A stretch of 40,255 nucleotides of DNA from an uncultured bacterium. Lineage in GTDB: Bacteria > Elusimicrobiota > Elusimicrobia > Elusimicrobiales > Elusimicrobiaceae. A program made the position numbers and the translations under genes. The notes under the pieces were generated by a model, which did no database searches, was not told where the DNA came from, and worked only from the letters and a program-made list of their open reading frames with translations. The stretch covers positions 1 to 40,255 of the forward strand of contig CASFFX010000006.1 in the NCBI GenBank assembly GCA_949294085.1, in the 5' to 3' direction. Shown in pieces: positions 7,014 to 15,700 of this stretch. How positions within the stretch are numbered: position 1 is the stretch's first letter; each line of letters opens with the position of its first letter.

Positions 7014-7508
7014 ATGAAGCAGGGTTTTACGTTAATTGAGCTGTTGGTAGTGGTGCTGATTATTGGCATTTTGTCCAGCGTGGCATTGCCGCAATATACT
7101 AGAGCGGTGGAAAAAGCCCGCGCGGCCAACGCGTTCCAAATTATCAAGTCCATTAATGAGGCCGAACGATTGGCTAATTTGGAAAAAGGAACCAGCGATG
7201 TCCTTTATCCGTTTGAGGAATTGTCCATCTCGTTTACGGACAAGAACGGCAATCCGGCCACGGGGACTTCCTTTGAAGGAAAAGATTTTAGTTTTCACAT
7301 AGGGCTGTTCCAAGCGTGGCAGTGGCAAACTTATACGGCGGACAGTGCAGTTCAAGCGGTGAGACATAATGGGCCCTATTATATGCTAGGCATTCGCAAC
7401 GGCCGACGCTTTTGTGTGGAGGATGATGATATGTGCAAGGCCATTGTGGGAAGTGTTACGGTAAACGCTGCTTTATGTATGACAACTGTTACGTGCTATA
7501 TGGAATAG
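7014..7508 (+). CDS. Type IV pilin-like protein, copy 1
   Basis: 164 residues. The N-terminus MKQGFTLIELLVVVLIIGIL is a class III signal: prepilin peptidase would cut after Gly4, leaving methylatable Phe and Glu at +5, followed by the hydrophobic assembly helix. The globular part is short. The C-terminal 45 residues contain four cysteines (RFC, DMC, ALC, VTC), able to form the disulfides typical of pilin D-regions. It is the first of a tandem pair; residues 54-99 are encoded by DNA identical to the second copy, while the next 30 residues differ. Probably a minor or major subunit of a type IV pilus or type II secretion pseudopilus; no assembly genes are nearby. Confidence 0.9.
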   Translation: MKQGFTLIELLVVVLIIGILSSVALPQYTRAVEKARAANAFQIIKSINEAERLANLEKGTSDVLYPFEELSISFTDKNGNPATGTSFEGKDFSFHIGLFQAWQWQTYTADSAVQAVRHNGPYYMLGIRNGRRFCVEDDDMCKAIVGSVTVNAALCMTTVTCYME

Positions 7509-7528
7509 TTTCCCGAAATTTAAGTAAA

Positions 7529-7555
7529 ATCCCCCGGTTTTACCGGGGGATTTTT
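7529..7555 (+). terminator. Terminator of the first pilin gene (second copy)
   Basis: Same stem as at 6907: ATCCCCCGG and CCGGGGGAT around TTTTA, followed by T5, 20 bases after the pilin stop codon. Confidence 0.9.
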
Positions 7556-7635
7556 ATAGGGATATTTTGCATTGCGCAAGGGAAATTAATTTTGATAATA
7601 TGAAATTGCAACGCCTGTAAAGGCAAGGAGGAAAA
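7529..7635 (+). repeat. Direct repeat copy 2: terminator plus pilin promoter region
   Basis: Matches 6907-7013 with a constant offset of 622 bases and a single mismatch. It gives the second pilin gene the same promoter (TTGCGC near 7572, TAATAT near 7596) and ribosome-binding site. Confidence 0.95.
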
Positions 7636-8142
7636 ATGAAGCAGGGTTTTACGTTAATTGAGCTGTTGGTGGTGGTGCTGATTATTGGCATTTTGGCTAG
7701 TGTGGCTTTGCCGCAATATACTAAAGCGGTGGAAAAATCCCGCGCGGCTAATGCGTTTCAAATTATCAAGTCCATTAATGAGGCCGAGCGATTAGCTAAT
7801 TTGGAAAAAGGAACCAGCGATGTCCTTTATCCGTTTGAGGAATTGTCCATCTCGTTTACGGACAAGAACGGCAATCCGGCCACGGGGACTTCCTTTGAAG
7901 GAAAAGATTTTAGTTTTCACATAGGGCTGTTCCGATCGTGGGAAACTTATCCAGCAGACAGTGCCGCCCAGGCGCTAACTTATCGCCCTAGTAATTCGCC
8001 CTATATGTTAGGGATTAGAAATGGGCGCCGTTTTTGTGTGGGAATGAATGGTGGCCCCTGCGAAATGTGCAAGGCCATTGTGGGAAGTGTTACGGTAGAC
8101 TCGGCTTTATGTATGACAAGTTCTACGTGCTATATGGAATAG
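7636..8142 (+). CDS. Type IV pilin-like protein, copy 2
   Basis: 168 residues, a paralogue of the gene at 7014. Same class III signal (MKQG/FTLIE), same assembly helix with a few substitutions (ILASVALPQYTKAVEKSRAA). Residues 54-99 are identical also at DNA level. The region after LFRSWETYPADS differs in sequence and length and carries an extra cysteine (GGPCEMC), while the end (ALCMTSSTCYME) is again conserved. Scattered synonymous changes in the first 160 bases between identical blocks point to gene conversion. Shine-Dalgarno AAGGAGG four to five bases before the ATG. Likely exported and assembled by a pilus or type II secretion system encoded elsewhere. Confidence 0.9.
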   Translation: MKQGFTLIELLVVVLIIGILASVALPQYTKAVEKSRAANAFQIIKSINEAERLANLEKGTSDVLYPFEELSISFTDKNGNPATGTSFEGKDFSFHIGLFRSWETYPADSAAQALTYRPSNSPYMLGIRNGRRFCVGMNGGPCEMCKAIVGSVTVDSALCMTSSTCYME

Positions 8143-8163
8143 TTTGCAAAAAGTTCAACAAAA

Positions 8164-8192
8164 ATCCCCCGGCTTTACCGGGGGATTTTTTA
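8164..8192. terminator. Bidirectional terminator between pilin 2 and nagA
   Basis: ATCCCCCGG (8164-8172) and CCGGGGGAT (8178-8186) around CTTTA, with a T-run on the + strand and an A5 run upstream that is a T-run on the minus strand. It serves both the pilin and the convergent nagA. Third copy of the terminator family in 1.3 kb. Confidence 0.9.
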
Positions 8193-8203
8193 TACAACCG
8201 ATG

Positions 8204-9355
8204 TTATAACTTTTGCCCGCGCAGGAAAATCGTCTGCGGTTCAAAGGCCGCATTAAGCAGCAAGATATTGGCGGGGGCGCCTTCTTCCAGGCGGCCCTGC
8301 CCCGTCAGCCCCGCCAAGCGGGCGGCATTGGTGCTGGTGCATTGTACGGCCTGCGGCAGCGTGTAGCCGTACGTCAGCAAGTTCTTAAAAGCGCGGGCCA
8401 TCGTAAGGGCGGAGCCCGCAATCACGCGGTCCGTTTTGCGCTTCCATACGCCGCCGTCAAAAATCACTTCTTCTGCGTTAGCCAAAAACGGGCCGGTGGG
8501 CTGGCCGGTGGGCAGCAGGGCATCGGTAATGGCGACGATATTGTCCACGGGTTTGACCGTGCGCAAGAAGGCTACCACGTCCGGGTGGACGTGTACGCCG
8601 TCGGCAATGATTTCGCACGAGATACCCGGGTGCATCAGGGCGGCCCCGGCCACCCCCGGTTCGCGGTGGGTAAAGGGGCTCATGGCGTTAAACAAATGGG
8701 TTACGTGCGTAACGCCGCGTGCCGCCCCCAACAAAAATTCGTCGTAGGTGGCGTTGGTGTGCCCGGCTTGTACCAAAATGCCTTTTTCGCGGGCAAAGGC
8801 GATGACGGGCTCTATGCCCGGCAATTCCGGGGCCAGGGTAACGGCGGTAATTTTGCCTTCTGCAGCGTCGTAGATGCGGCGGAAGGCGTCCAAATCGGCG
8901 GGGGCGATGTCCTGCGGTTTCATGACACCCGGTTTTTTGGGCGAGATAAAAGGCCCTTCCAAATGAAACCCAATAATGCGGGCGCCCGTTTCCCGGCCTA
9001 CGGCGGGAAGCAAGCGGGCGAGCAAGGCGGCCATTTCGTGCGGTTTGGCACAGTAGAGCGTGGGGCAAAACGCCGCCACCCCCGTTTGGGCCAGCGCAAC
9101 GGACATATTCAGCAGGGCCTGCGGTTCGGCGCATTCCGGCCCGAACCCGCCATACCCGTGAATATGCAAATCCAAAAATCCCGGGATAGCCACCCCGCCT
9201 TTTCCGTCGGTGCGGGGGAGCTTTTTTGCTTCGGGGGGCAATTCCCCTTCCGGGAACAGACGGTAAATTTTTCCGTCCCGCATCCAAAGTGCGGCATCGG
9301 GCAGCGTGCCGTTTGGGGTTACGGCGCAAATATGGGTAAGAATTCGTTCGTTCAT
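8204..9355 (-). CDS. nagA: N-acetylglucosamine-6-phosphate deacetylase
   Basis: 383 residues, typical length. Removes acetate from GlcNAc-6-phosphate to give glucosamine-6-phosphate. Amidohydrolase barrel with HIH at 64-66, metal-binding Glu133 in GFHLEGPFISP, His199 in QAGHTNATYDEF, His220 in THLFNAMSPFTHREPG, and catalytic Asp278 in AITDAL. The start at 9355 overlaps the nagB stop by 4 bases (ATGA), which favours it over a longer frame running into nagB. Last gene of the amino-sugar operon, ending at the bidirectional terminator. Cytoplasmic. Confidence 0.96.
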   Translation of the reverse strand: MNERILTHICAVTPNGTLPDAALWMRDGKIYRLFPEGELPPEAKKLPRTDGKGGVAIPGFLDLHIHGYGGFGPECAEPQALLNMSVALAQTGVAAFCPTLYCAKPHEMAALLARLLPAVGRETGARIIGFHLEGPFISPKKPGVMKPQDIAPADLDAFRRIYDAAEGKITAVTLAPELPGIEPVIAFAREKGILVQAGHTNATYDEFLLGAARGVTHVTHLFNAMSPFTHREPGVAGAALMHPGISCEIIADGVHVHPDVVAFLRTVKPVDNIVAITDALLPTGQPTGPFLANAEEVIFDGGVWKRKTDRVIAGSALTMARAFKNLLTYGYTLPQAVQCTSTNAARLAGLTGQGRLEEGAPANILLLNAAFEPQTIFLRGQKL

Positions 9356-10179
9356 TTTGCGTCCTCCTTCAGTTCCAGCACCCAATGCGGCGCATTGGGC
9401 TCTGCCCGCCGCAGGGCTTCCAAGCGTTTGAGGGGGGCTTCGGCCAGCAAGGCACAGGCGGCCGGATCCGCCAGCAGGGTGGCGTGCGGGTGGCGTTTGA
9501 GTACGGTCAGCGGGCAATCGGCCGTTACGCCCGGCTGAGACAAGCGCGCCAGCGCGGCGGCTTTGGCCGGGCCGGACGCCAAAAAGAGCAGTTCCCTCGC
9601 CGCCAAAATGGTTCCAATTCCCACAGTCAGCGCGCGGGTGGGCACGCGGTGAACGTCATTAAGAAAAAAACGGGAATTGGCTTGAATCGTGGCCGGCGCC
9701 AAATCCACCGGGCGGGTGCGGCTGTCCAGCGGGGAGCCGGGTTCGTTGAAGGCAATATGCCCGTTGCGGCCGACGCCGCCTAAAAAAAGTTCTATGCCGC
9801 CGGCTTGGGCGATGGCTTGCTCGTACTGGGCGCATTGTTGAAATAAATCGGGCGCCTGCCCGTCCAGCAAATGGATGTGAGAGGGGGGGATATCCACCTC
9901 GTTAAAAAGGTGGTGGTACATATAGCTGTGGTAACTTTGCGGGTGATCCTGCGGCAGGCCGACGTATTCGTCCATATTAAACGTAACTACGTGTTGAAAA
10001 CTGAGCAGTTTTTCTTTATAAAACAACCGCAGATTGGCATACAAATCCACCACCGTTCCGCCGGTGGGCAAGCCCAGCACAAAAGGCTTCTGCTCCGTGG
10101 GGGCAAAAGCGTTTATTTTTTCCTTTACATACGCGGCCGCCCACAGCCCCAAATTCATTTTCGTAACGACTAAACGCAT
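9352..10179 (-). CDS. nagB: Glucosamine-6-phosphate deaminase
   Basis: 275 residues. Converts glucosamine-6-phosphate to fructose-6-phosphate and ammonia. Family motifs are clear: GLPTGGTVVDLY near the start, FNMDEYVGLPQDHPQSYH containing the catalytic Asp, and GGVGRNGHIAFNEPGS containing the ring-opening His and Glu. The E. coli Asp141 position is Asn here (GRNGH), as in many Gram-positive NagB proteins. No C-terminal allosteric extension is obvious. It follows the PTS fusion gene by 34 bases and overlaps nagA by 4, so all three are co-transcribed. GGGAGA precedes the ATG. Confidence 0.96.
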   Translation of the reverse strand: MRLVVTKMNLGLWAAAYVKEKINAFAPTEQKPFVLGLPTGGTVVDLYANLRLFYKEKLLSFQHVVTFNMDEYVGLPQDHPQSYHSYMYHHLFNEVDIPPSHIHLLDGQAPDLFQQCAQYEQAIAQAGGIELFLGGVGRNGHIAFNEPGSPLDSRTRPVDLAPATIQANSRFFLNDVHRVPTRALTVGIGTILAARELLFLASGPAKAAALARLSQPGVTADCPLTVLKRHPHATLLADPAACALLAEAPLKRLEALRRAEPNAPHWVLELKEDAK

Positions 10180-10213
10180 GGTATTCTCCCGTTAGCCGCC
10201 CCCGCGGCCGATT

Positions 10214-12676
10214 TTAGGACAGGCCAAATATTTTTTTGGCCAGCGCACGCACTTCCCGCGCGTTGTTTAATTCCAAAGCCTGCCGGGCGGCTTTGGCACA
10301 TTGCTGTGCGTCCAGCCCGCGCACCAGCGCTTTGATTTGCGCCACGTTCCCCGCTCCGACGGCCAACTCCGTTACTCCCAGCCCGATTAAAAACGGAATC
10401 GCGGCCAAATCGCCCGCCATGGCCCCGCATACGGCTACGGGTTTGGCATGCTTTTTGGCGCCCTGGCAGGTAAGTTCAATCAATTTCAGTACCGCCGGGT
10501 GAAGCGGATCCGCCTGGGCGTTTAATTCTTTATGGCCGCGGTCTATGGCCAGGGTGTATTGGGTTAAATCGTTCGTGCCAATGGAAAAGAAATCGGCGCG
10601 GGCCGCCATTTGCCCGCTTATCAGCGCGGCGGAAGGCACTTCCACCATAATGCCCACTTTTACGTCGGCCGAGTTGTTTAGGGCGGCTTTTTCCTGTGCA
10701 ATCAGCTGGCGGAAAAAATCCACCTCTTCGGTAAAGGTAACCATCGGCAGCATCAAGCGCAGCCCACCCACATGCCGCACGCTTAACAAAGCCCGCAGCT
10801 GGGTGCGGAAAAATTCTTCGTTGTGCGGAAACGCACGTATGCCGCGCACCCCCACAATGGGGTTGTTTTCCGGCGCGATGTGCACAAACGGAAGCGGCTT
10901 GTCGCCCCCGGCGTCCAGCAGACGCAGGGTAACGGGTTTGCCTTGGGCGGCGTCCAGCACGGCTTGGTAAGCCGTTTGCTGCTGGGCTTGCGAAGGAGCG
11001 TCCTGCCGGCCGCAGAATAAAAATTCCGTTCGCACTAGTCCCAGCCCGTCGGCGCCGTTTTGAATGGCGGCGGCAGCTTCTTTTTCGTTGGAAACGTTGC
11101 CTTCCACCCGCACGGGCACGCCGTCCAACGTGCAGGCGGCCTCTTGGGCATTTTGCGCCCACAGCAGGCGTTCCTGGCGGTTGGCTTCCAGACGGGCTTC
11201 AAATTGAGCTTTTTGTTCGGGCGTCGGATTTTGCAGGAAAAGGGCGTTTTCGGCGTCTAAGCAAAGGGGCGTTCCGGCCGGAATTTGCAAAACGGCTTGC
11301 CCCGCGCGTACAACGGTGGGGATGCCCAGGTTGCGCAGCAAAATGCTGGCGTGTGCGGAAGGGGAACCTTCCGCCAGCAACACCCCGGCGGCCCGCCCTT
11401 CCAGGGAGGCTATTTCCGAGGGGAGGAGTTCCCGGGCAATGACGATACTTCCTTCCGGCACTGCCGGCGCCGGTGCGCTGGTGCCGCCCAAATGCCGCAG
11501 CAACAGGCGGCGTAAATCTTCCAAATCGGCCGTTCTTTCCGCCAAAAACGTGCTTCCCGTGCGCTGTAACACGCGCATACTGCTTAACAGCGCTTCGTTA
11601 ATTCCGTAGGCGGCCGAGCGGCCGCTTTCAATGGCGCGGCGGGCGTTTTGCGTTAAATCTGGGTCCCGCAGGATGCTGATGTGCGCCTGCAAAATGGCTT
11701 TGGTTTCCTCGTTTTTTTCCGATACGATTTTGGCTTCCGTTTCCAAGATGACGGCTTGGAGGGCATCGTTCAAATGCTTTTTTTCGGTCAGCGGATTATC
11801 GGCCGTTTCGGGAAAAGTGATTTCTTCCGTTTGGTAGAGAAAGGCGGGGCCGAAAGCCAATCCGGCCGCCGCGATTAAAGCCGTTTGTGCGGCAAGGCGG
11901 GGGGCTGCGGCGTCTGTTTCGCCAAATCCGTCCGCAAAGGCCTGCTGCATTTGCGCCAGGAAAGCTTTGGCCTGCGCTTCGGGTCCGGCCGCCCGCACCG
12001 AGATTCGGTCCCCTTTCACCAAGGCCAGCCCCATGATGCTGACGACGCTCTTGGCGTTGACGCTGACGTCCCCTTTCACCAGTTGTACCGCAAAAGGGTA
12101 TTTAAGCGCCATTTGCACCAGCACGCCGGCCGGCCGCGCGTGCAAGCCGTTTGCGTTTTGCACGGTAATGCCTGGGGATTGGATAAAATGTTCGGCTTCG
12201 GCTTGTGCCTGCACCGCCGGCGAAAGGGCTACGTCAAACAGCGGGTCCTTGGGAGAGATGGCCCCCTGCGCCCGGTGCGGCAGCGAAACTTCGGGCGGAT
12301 TGGTAACCACCAGCAGCACCAAAGGGCACAGTTTGTATTTGGCCAACACTTTCAGGTCCACCTTCAGCAAAGGCTGCCCCTTTTTGACCGTGTCGCCCGT
12401 TTTGACCAGGGGGGTAAATCCGTTTCCGTTAAGGCGGACGGTTTCCAACCCCACATGCAGTAACAGTTCAATTCCGCTCCCGCCCAGGGCCAGCGCATGG
12501 GAAGCGGCGTGAAAATCTAAAATTTTCCCGTCTATCGGCGCGCAAACGGTGCCGTCGGACGGATTGACGGCCAGGCCGTCCCCCAGCATACGTTCGCTGA
12601 ACACAGGATCGGGCACCTTTTCCAGCGGTACTACGGTGCCCCGCACGGGAGAAAAAACGGTTACGGTATCGGGCAT
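10214..12676 (-). CDS. PTS EIIA-HPr-EI fusion protein (NagF-like)
   Basis: 820 residues joining three phosphotransfer modules. Residues 1-150 are a glucose-family EIIA (His60 and phosphorylatable His74 in LLLHVGLETV). Residues 168-255 are HPr (GLHARPAG with His179, and Ser210 in NAKSVVSIMGL). Residues 265-820 are enzyme I, with His442 in GSPSAHAS, the PEP-binding barrel and AVCGAMAGD near the end. The whole phosphate relay from PEP to EIIA is therefore one chain, as in NagF of some proteobacteria. Clustering with nagB and nagA points to N-acetylglucosamine. No membrane EIIBC component is in this window. AGGAG lies 5 bases before the ATG. The spacing between the two EIIA histidines is one residue shorter than in E. 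coli. Confidence 0.95.
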   Translation of the reverse strand: MPDTVTVFSPVRGTVVPLEKVPDPVFSERMLGDGLAVNPSDGTVCAPIDGKILDFHAASHALALGGSGIELLLHVGLETVRLNGNGFTPLVKTGDTVKKGQPLLKVDLKVLAKYKLCPLVLLVVTNPPEVSLPHRAQGAISPKDPLFDVALSPAVQAQAEAEHFIQSPGITVQNANGLHARPAGVLVQMALKYPFAVQLVKGDVSVNAKSVVSIMGLALVKGDRISVRAAGPEAQAKAFLAQMQQAFADGFGETDAAAPRLAAQTALIAAAGLAFGPAFLYQTEEITFPETADNPLTEKKHLNDALQAVILETEAKIVSEKNEETKAILQAHISILRDPDLTQNARRAIESGRSAAYGINEALLSSMRVLQRTGSTFLAERTADLEDLRRLLLRHLGGTSAPAPAVPEGSIVIARELLPSEIASLEGRAAGVLLAEGSPSAHASILLRNLGIPTVVRAGQAVLQIPAGTPLCLDAENALFLQNPTPEQKAQFEARLEANRQERLLWAQNAQEAACTLDGVPVRVEGNVSNEKEAAAAIQNGADGLGLVRTEFLFCGRQDAPSQAQQQTAYQAVLDAAQGKPVTLRLLDAGGDKPLPFVHIAPENNPIVGVRGIRAFPHNEEFFRTQLRALLSVRHVGGLRLMLPMVTFTEEVDFFRQLIAQEKAALNNSADVKVGIMVEVPSAALISGQMAARADFFSIGTNDLTQYTLAIDRGHKELNAQADPLHPAVLKLIELTCQGAKKHAKPVAVCGAMAGDLAAIPFLIGLGVTELAVGAGNVAQIKALVRGLDAQQCAKAARQALELNNAREVRALAKKIFGLS

Positions 12677-12701
12677 ACAAACTCCTAGTAAGATTATCTA
12701 A

Positions 12702-12707
12702 ATTATA
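12702..12707 (-). promoter_or_regulatory. -10 box of the amino-sugar operon
   Basis: TATAAT on the minus strand, 25 bases upstream of the ATG at 12676, with AGGAG between. I see no good -35 and no clear operator. Confidence 0.45.
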
Positions 12708-12742
12708 GTATATTCGCCGGGATTTTTTTAAGGGGAGAAAAT

Positions 12743-12765
12743 AAAAACCCCGGCCGAAGCCGGGG
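12743..12765 (-). terminator. Terminator of the alpha-2-macroglobulin gene
   Basis: On the minus strand CCCCGGC-TTCG-GCCGGGG followed by T5. The UUCG tetraloop makes it a strong intrinsic terminator, a few bases after the stop codon. Confidence 0.9.
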
Positions 12766-12773
12766 TGGTAAAC

Positions 12774-15700
12774 TTACTTGTTTACGTTAAGTACTTCGGC
12801 TGCGGTATGTGCGCCGTATTGCGGGGCGTACATGGATTGCACTTGGGCCGCCATTGCGTGGAAGCGGCCTTCCAGCGTGGGGCGCAGTACGTAGCGCAGC
12901 GTAACGGTGCCCGCCGGCAGATCGGGGATAAAGAAGTTGGTCTGCGCGTCGCGGCTTTCGCGGTAGAGCCGCAGCGGGTCGTAGGTCCAGCCGCTGAAGA
13001 GCTCTTCGTTTTCAAAGCCTGCGGGTTTCGGGTCCGCCAGCAGGACGTATTCAAAAGCGCTGTCCGTCGTCAGCGTAAGGTGCACTTCCACCTCGTCGCC
13101 CACCTGCACTTCGTCCAAGTCCTGCACGGGGCGGATTTTCTGTACGCCGTCTTGGGTAAAGCGCGTGAAATATTCGCGCGATACGTTAATGACGCCTTTG
13201 GGCGAGGCTTTGGCTTCGGCCGACTGATACACCACCGACAGCGAAGCAAAGTCCGTCAGCACGCCTTTCTTTTCAATGGTGGCTTGCAGCGCGTTGGGTT
13301 TGATTTGGTCGCCCTGGCGCACCCATTGCAAGTTTTCCGTCCAGTCCATCGGTTCAAACGACAGTTCCTGCGTTTGGCCGGCCCAGGTTACCGTGTATTG
13401 GGACGGCAGCGACAGCGCTCCTTTGTATTTCATCACGTCCAACAGCGTAAACACCGCTTGAGACGCCGCTTTGGGGTCGTCCCAGCTGTTGACTTGGCGG
13501 TTGAACAGAATCCATTGGGTCATGGGGTCTATTTTGTCGGACTGCGGGCGCAGTTCCAGCAAGGTGCGCAGCGTAGCCGTTTGCGTGGAAAGCGTGTCGC
13601 GGTACCAAATCCAGCTTTGCGGTTCGGGCGCAAAATAGGCGCCGGTCAGCTCGTCCTGTTTCATGCGGGAGAGTACCAAATCCAGATACTGGTTGGCTTT
13701 TACGTCGTCCCCCAGGCGGTGGTAAACGGCGGCGGCGTAAATTTGGCCCAGCGCCGTCATAAAGCGGGATTGCTGATCCGCATAGTCCGCCCAGCGTTTT
13801 AAGTACGGCTTGGCTTGCGCCATTTGGGCCCAGCTTTGCGGAAAGGCCGACAGCGTGTACGCCGCATACAGCGCGTACGCTACGGTCATTTCGGAGCCGG
13901 TTTTATCGTCCAGCAGGCGTTGCTCTATGCGCGGAACGATGTAGGAAAACGCCTTTTGCGCGGCGGCTTGCGGGATTTCCGCCCCGTAGGCCAAGGCTTG
14001 GGCAAACGAGCTTAACGCATAGAGGGTTAAATAATCGTCGTCCTGCCCGCCGGGGAACCAAGCGAAGGCGCCGTTTTTGTTTTGAAATTTGGCGATTTTG
14101 GCCAATTCTTTGGTTTTGACTGACGCCACCACCTGCGGGTTGAACAAGTCAATAATGTCGGCAGCGTTGGGGGCGGCGCCTTGGGATTGGCGCAGCCAAG
14201 GCGTTTGCTCCAACAGCGTCAGGCGAAGCGGGTCGGACTCGTTCCACGCCGCGTTCACGCCGCTGCGTTTGGGCAGTTTGGCCACGGCTTCCTTGAGCTG
14301 CGGGTATTGCGTATAGAATTGGTGCACCACCGCCAGCGGAACATACCGGTTGAGCGAGGAAACCAAATCATTTTGCCGCGTGGCCAGTACGTTGGGCATG
14401 GCATGCAGTACCGACAGCGCCAAACTGGGGTTCAGCGTCAGCGCGGCGGTTTGCAGTTCGGCGTCCGACACGTCTTTTACTTCCGTCAGCTCCAGCGTGT
14501 TGGTGCCGTTTTTCAGCGCCGCATGGACCGACGCCAACAGCCGTTCCTTGCCGGGATACACCGGCAGCGTTTTTTGTTCGCCGTCGCTGTTTTTGCCGCT
14601 GCGGGCCGTTACGGTAACGGTGTACAAGGCCGGGTCCGCCGGGGCGGTAATGCGCCACTCCACAAACGCGGTGGCGTTGCCCCCCACGGAAACCGTCTTT
14701 TTCGTTTTGGACAAGTCAAACGCGTCGTTGGCCAGCGCGTCATTTTTGCGGACGGTAATTTCCACTTCCGCCGTCAGTTTTTTGTCCGTCAGGTTTGTTA
14801 CGGCCGCCTGCAGGACGCCTTTGTCCCCTTCGCGGTAAAAGCGCGGCAGCTGGGCGCGGACCATAAAGTCTTTGCGGGTCAGCGTTTGGGCGGTAAATGC
14901 GCCGAAATCGGCGTTTTGAGTCAGCACAAAGCCCAGGATGTTCCAAGCCGTTAAACTTTGCGGCATGGTAAAATGCACGGTAGCTTGCCCCTGGGTAAGC
15001 GGCAGAGCCGGGTTGAAATAGGCCGTTTCGGAAAAATCCGTACGGAGCGGAACGGCTTCTTCGCCCGCCGCTTCTTCCGCCGTAGCGGCCGGGGCGGCCG
15101 TGTCCAGCGCCAGGGAGGCCGTAGATTCGGCCGTGTCCACCGCCGCTTCCTGCGCAACAAGCATGGTGTTGGCAGCCGCTTTGAACATGGGCATGGCCAC
15201 GCCGCCTCCGCGCACCAAGCGGCCGTACGAACGGTACTGCATGCTCAAATTCAGCTGCGGCAACAGCGGCGGCGTCAGATAGGCCGGTTGTTTGAGATGA
15301 GAAAGCTGGGTGGAATAGTTTCTGCCCGCGCTGGAGGCGCGTTCGCCCACCGCGGCCCGCTGCGGGAACAGCGTGCCCAGCGAGAACGGATTTTCCTTTT
15401 TGGCGTAATAGTCCAGCGATTTGTCGTACACCGTTACGCTGGCCTGCCCTTGTACCGGGCTGCCCGTGGCGTCTTTGGCCGTCAGCTTCCAGGAGACTTC
15501 TTCCCCGGGCCGTACGGACGACGGCGCCTGCAGCTGCACGCCCAAGGTTTTGTTGTCAAACGGAATCGTGATTTCGGCCGTGCCGCTGTGGAATGTGTAG
15601 TCGCTCGCGCCGAACCAAGCCAGCGCCAAGCCGCCGCGCGCTTCCTGTTCCACCGGCAGCGAATAAACGGACACGCCGCCCGGCAGCAACGCTTTGCTGG

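Noticed and set aside
9356..9517. N-terminal extension of nagA by 54 residues
   Set aside because: It lies inside nagB in another frame; the ATGA overlap at 9352-9355 is the natural start.
8213..9538. 441-codon open frame on the + strand
   Set aside because: Antisense shadow of nagA and the nagB 3' end; the minus-strand genes have complete catalytic motifs.
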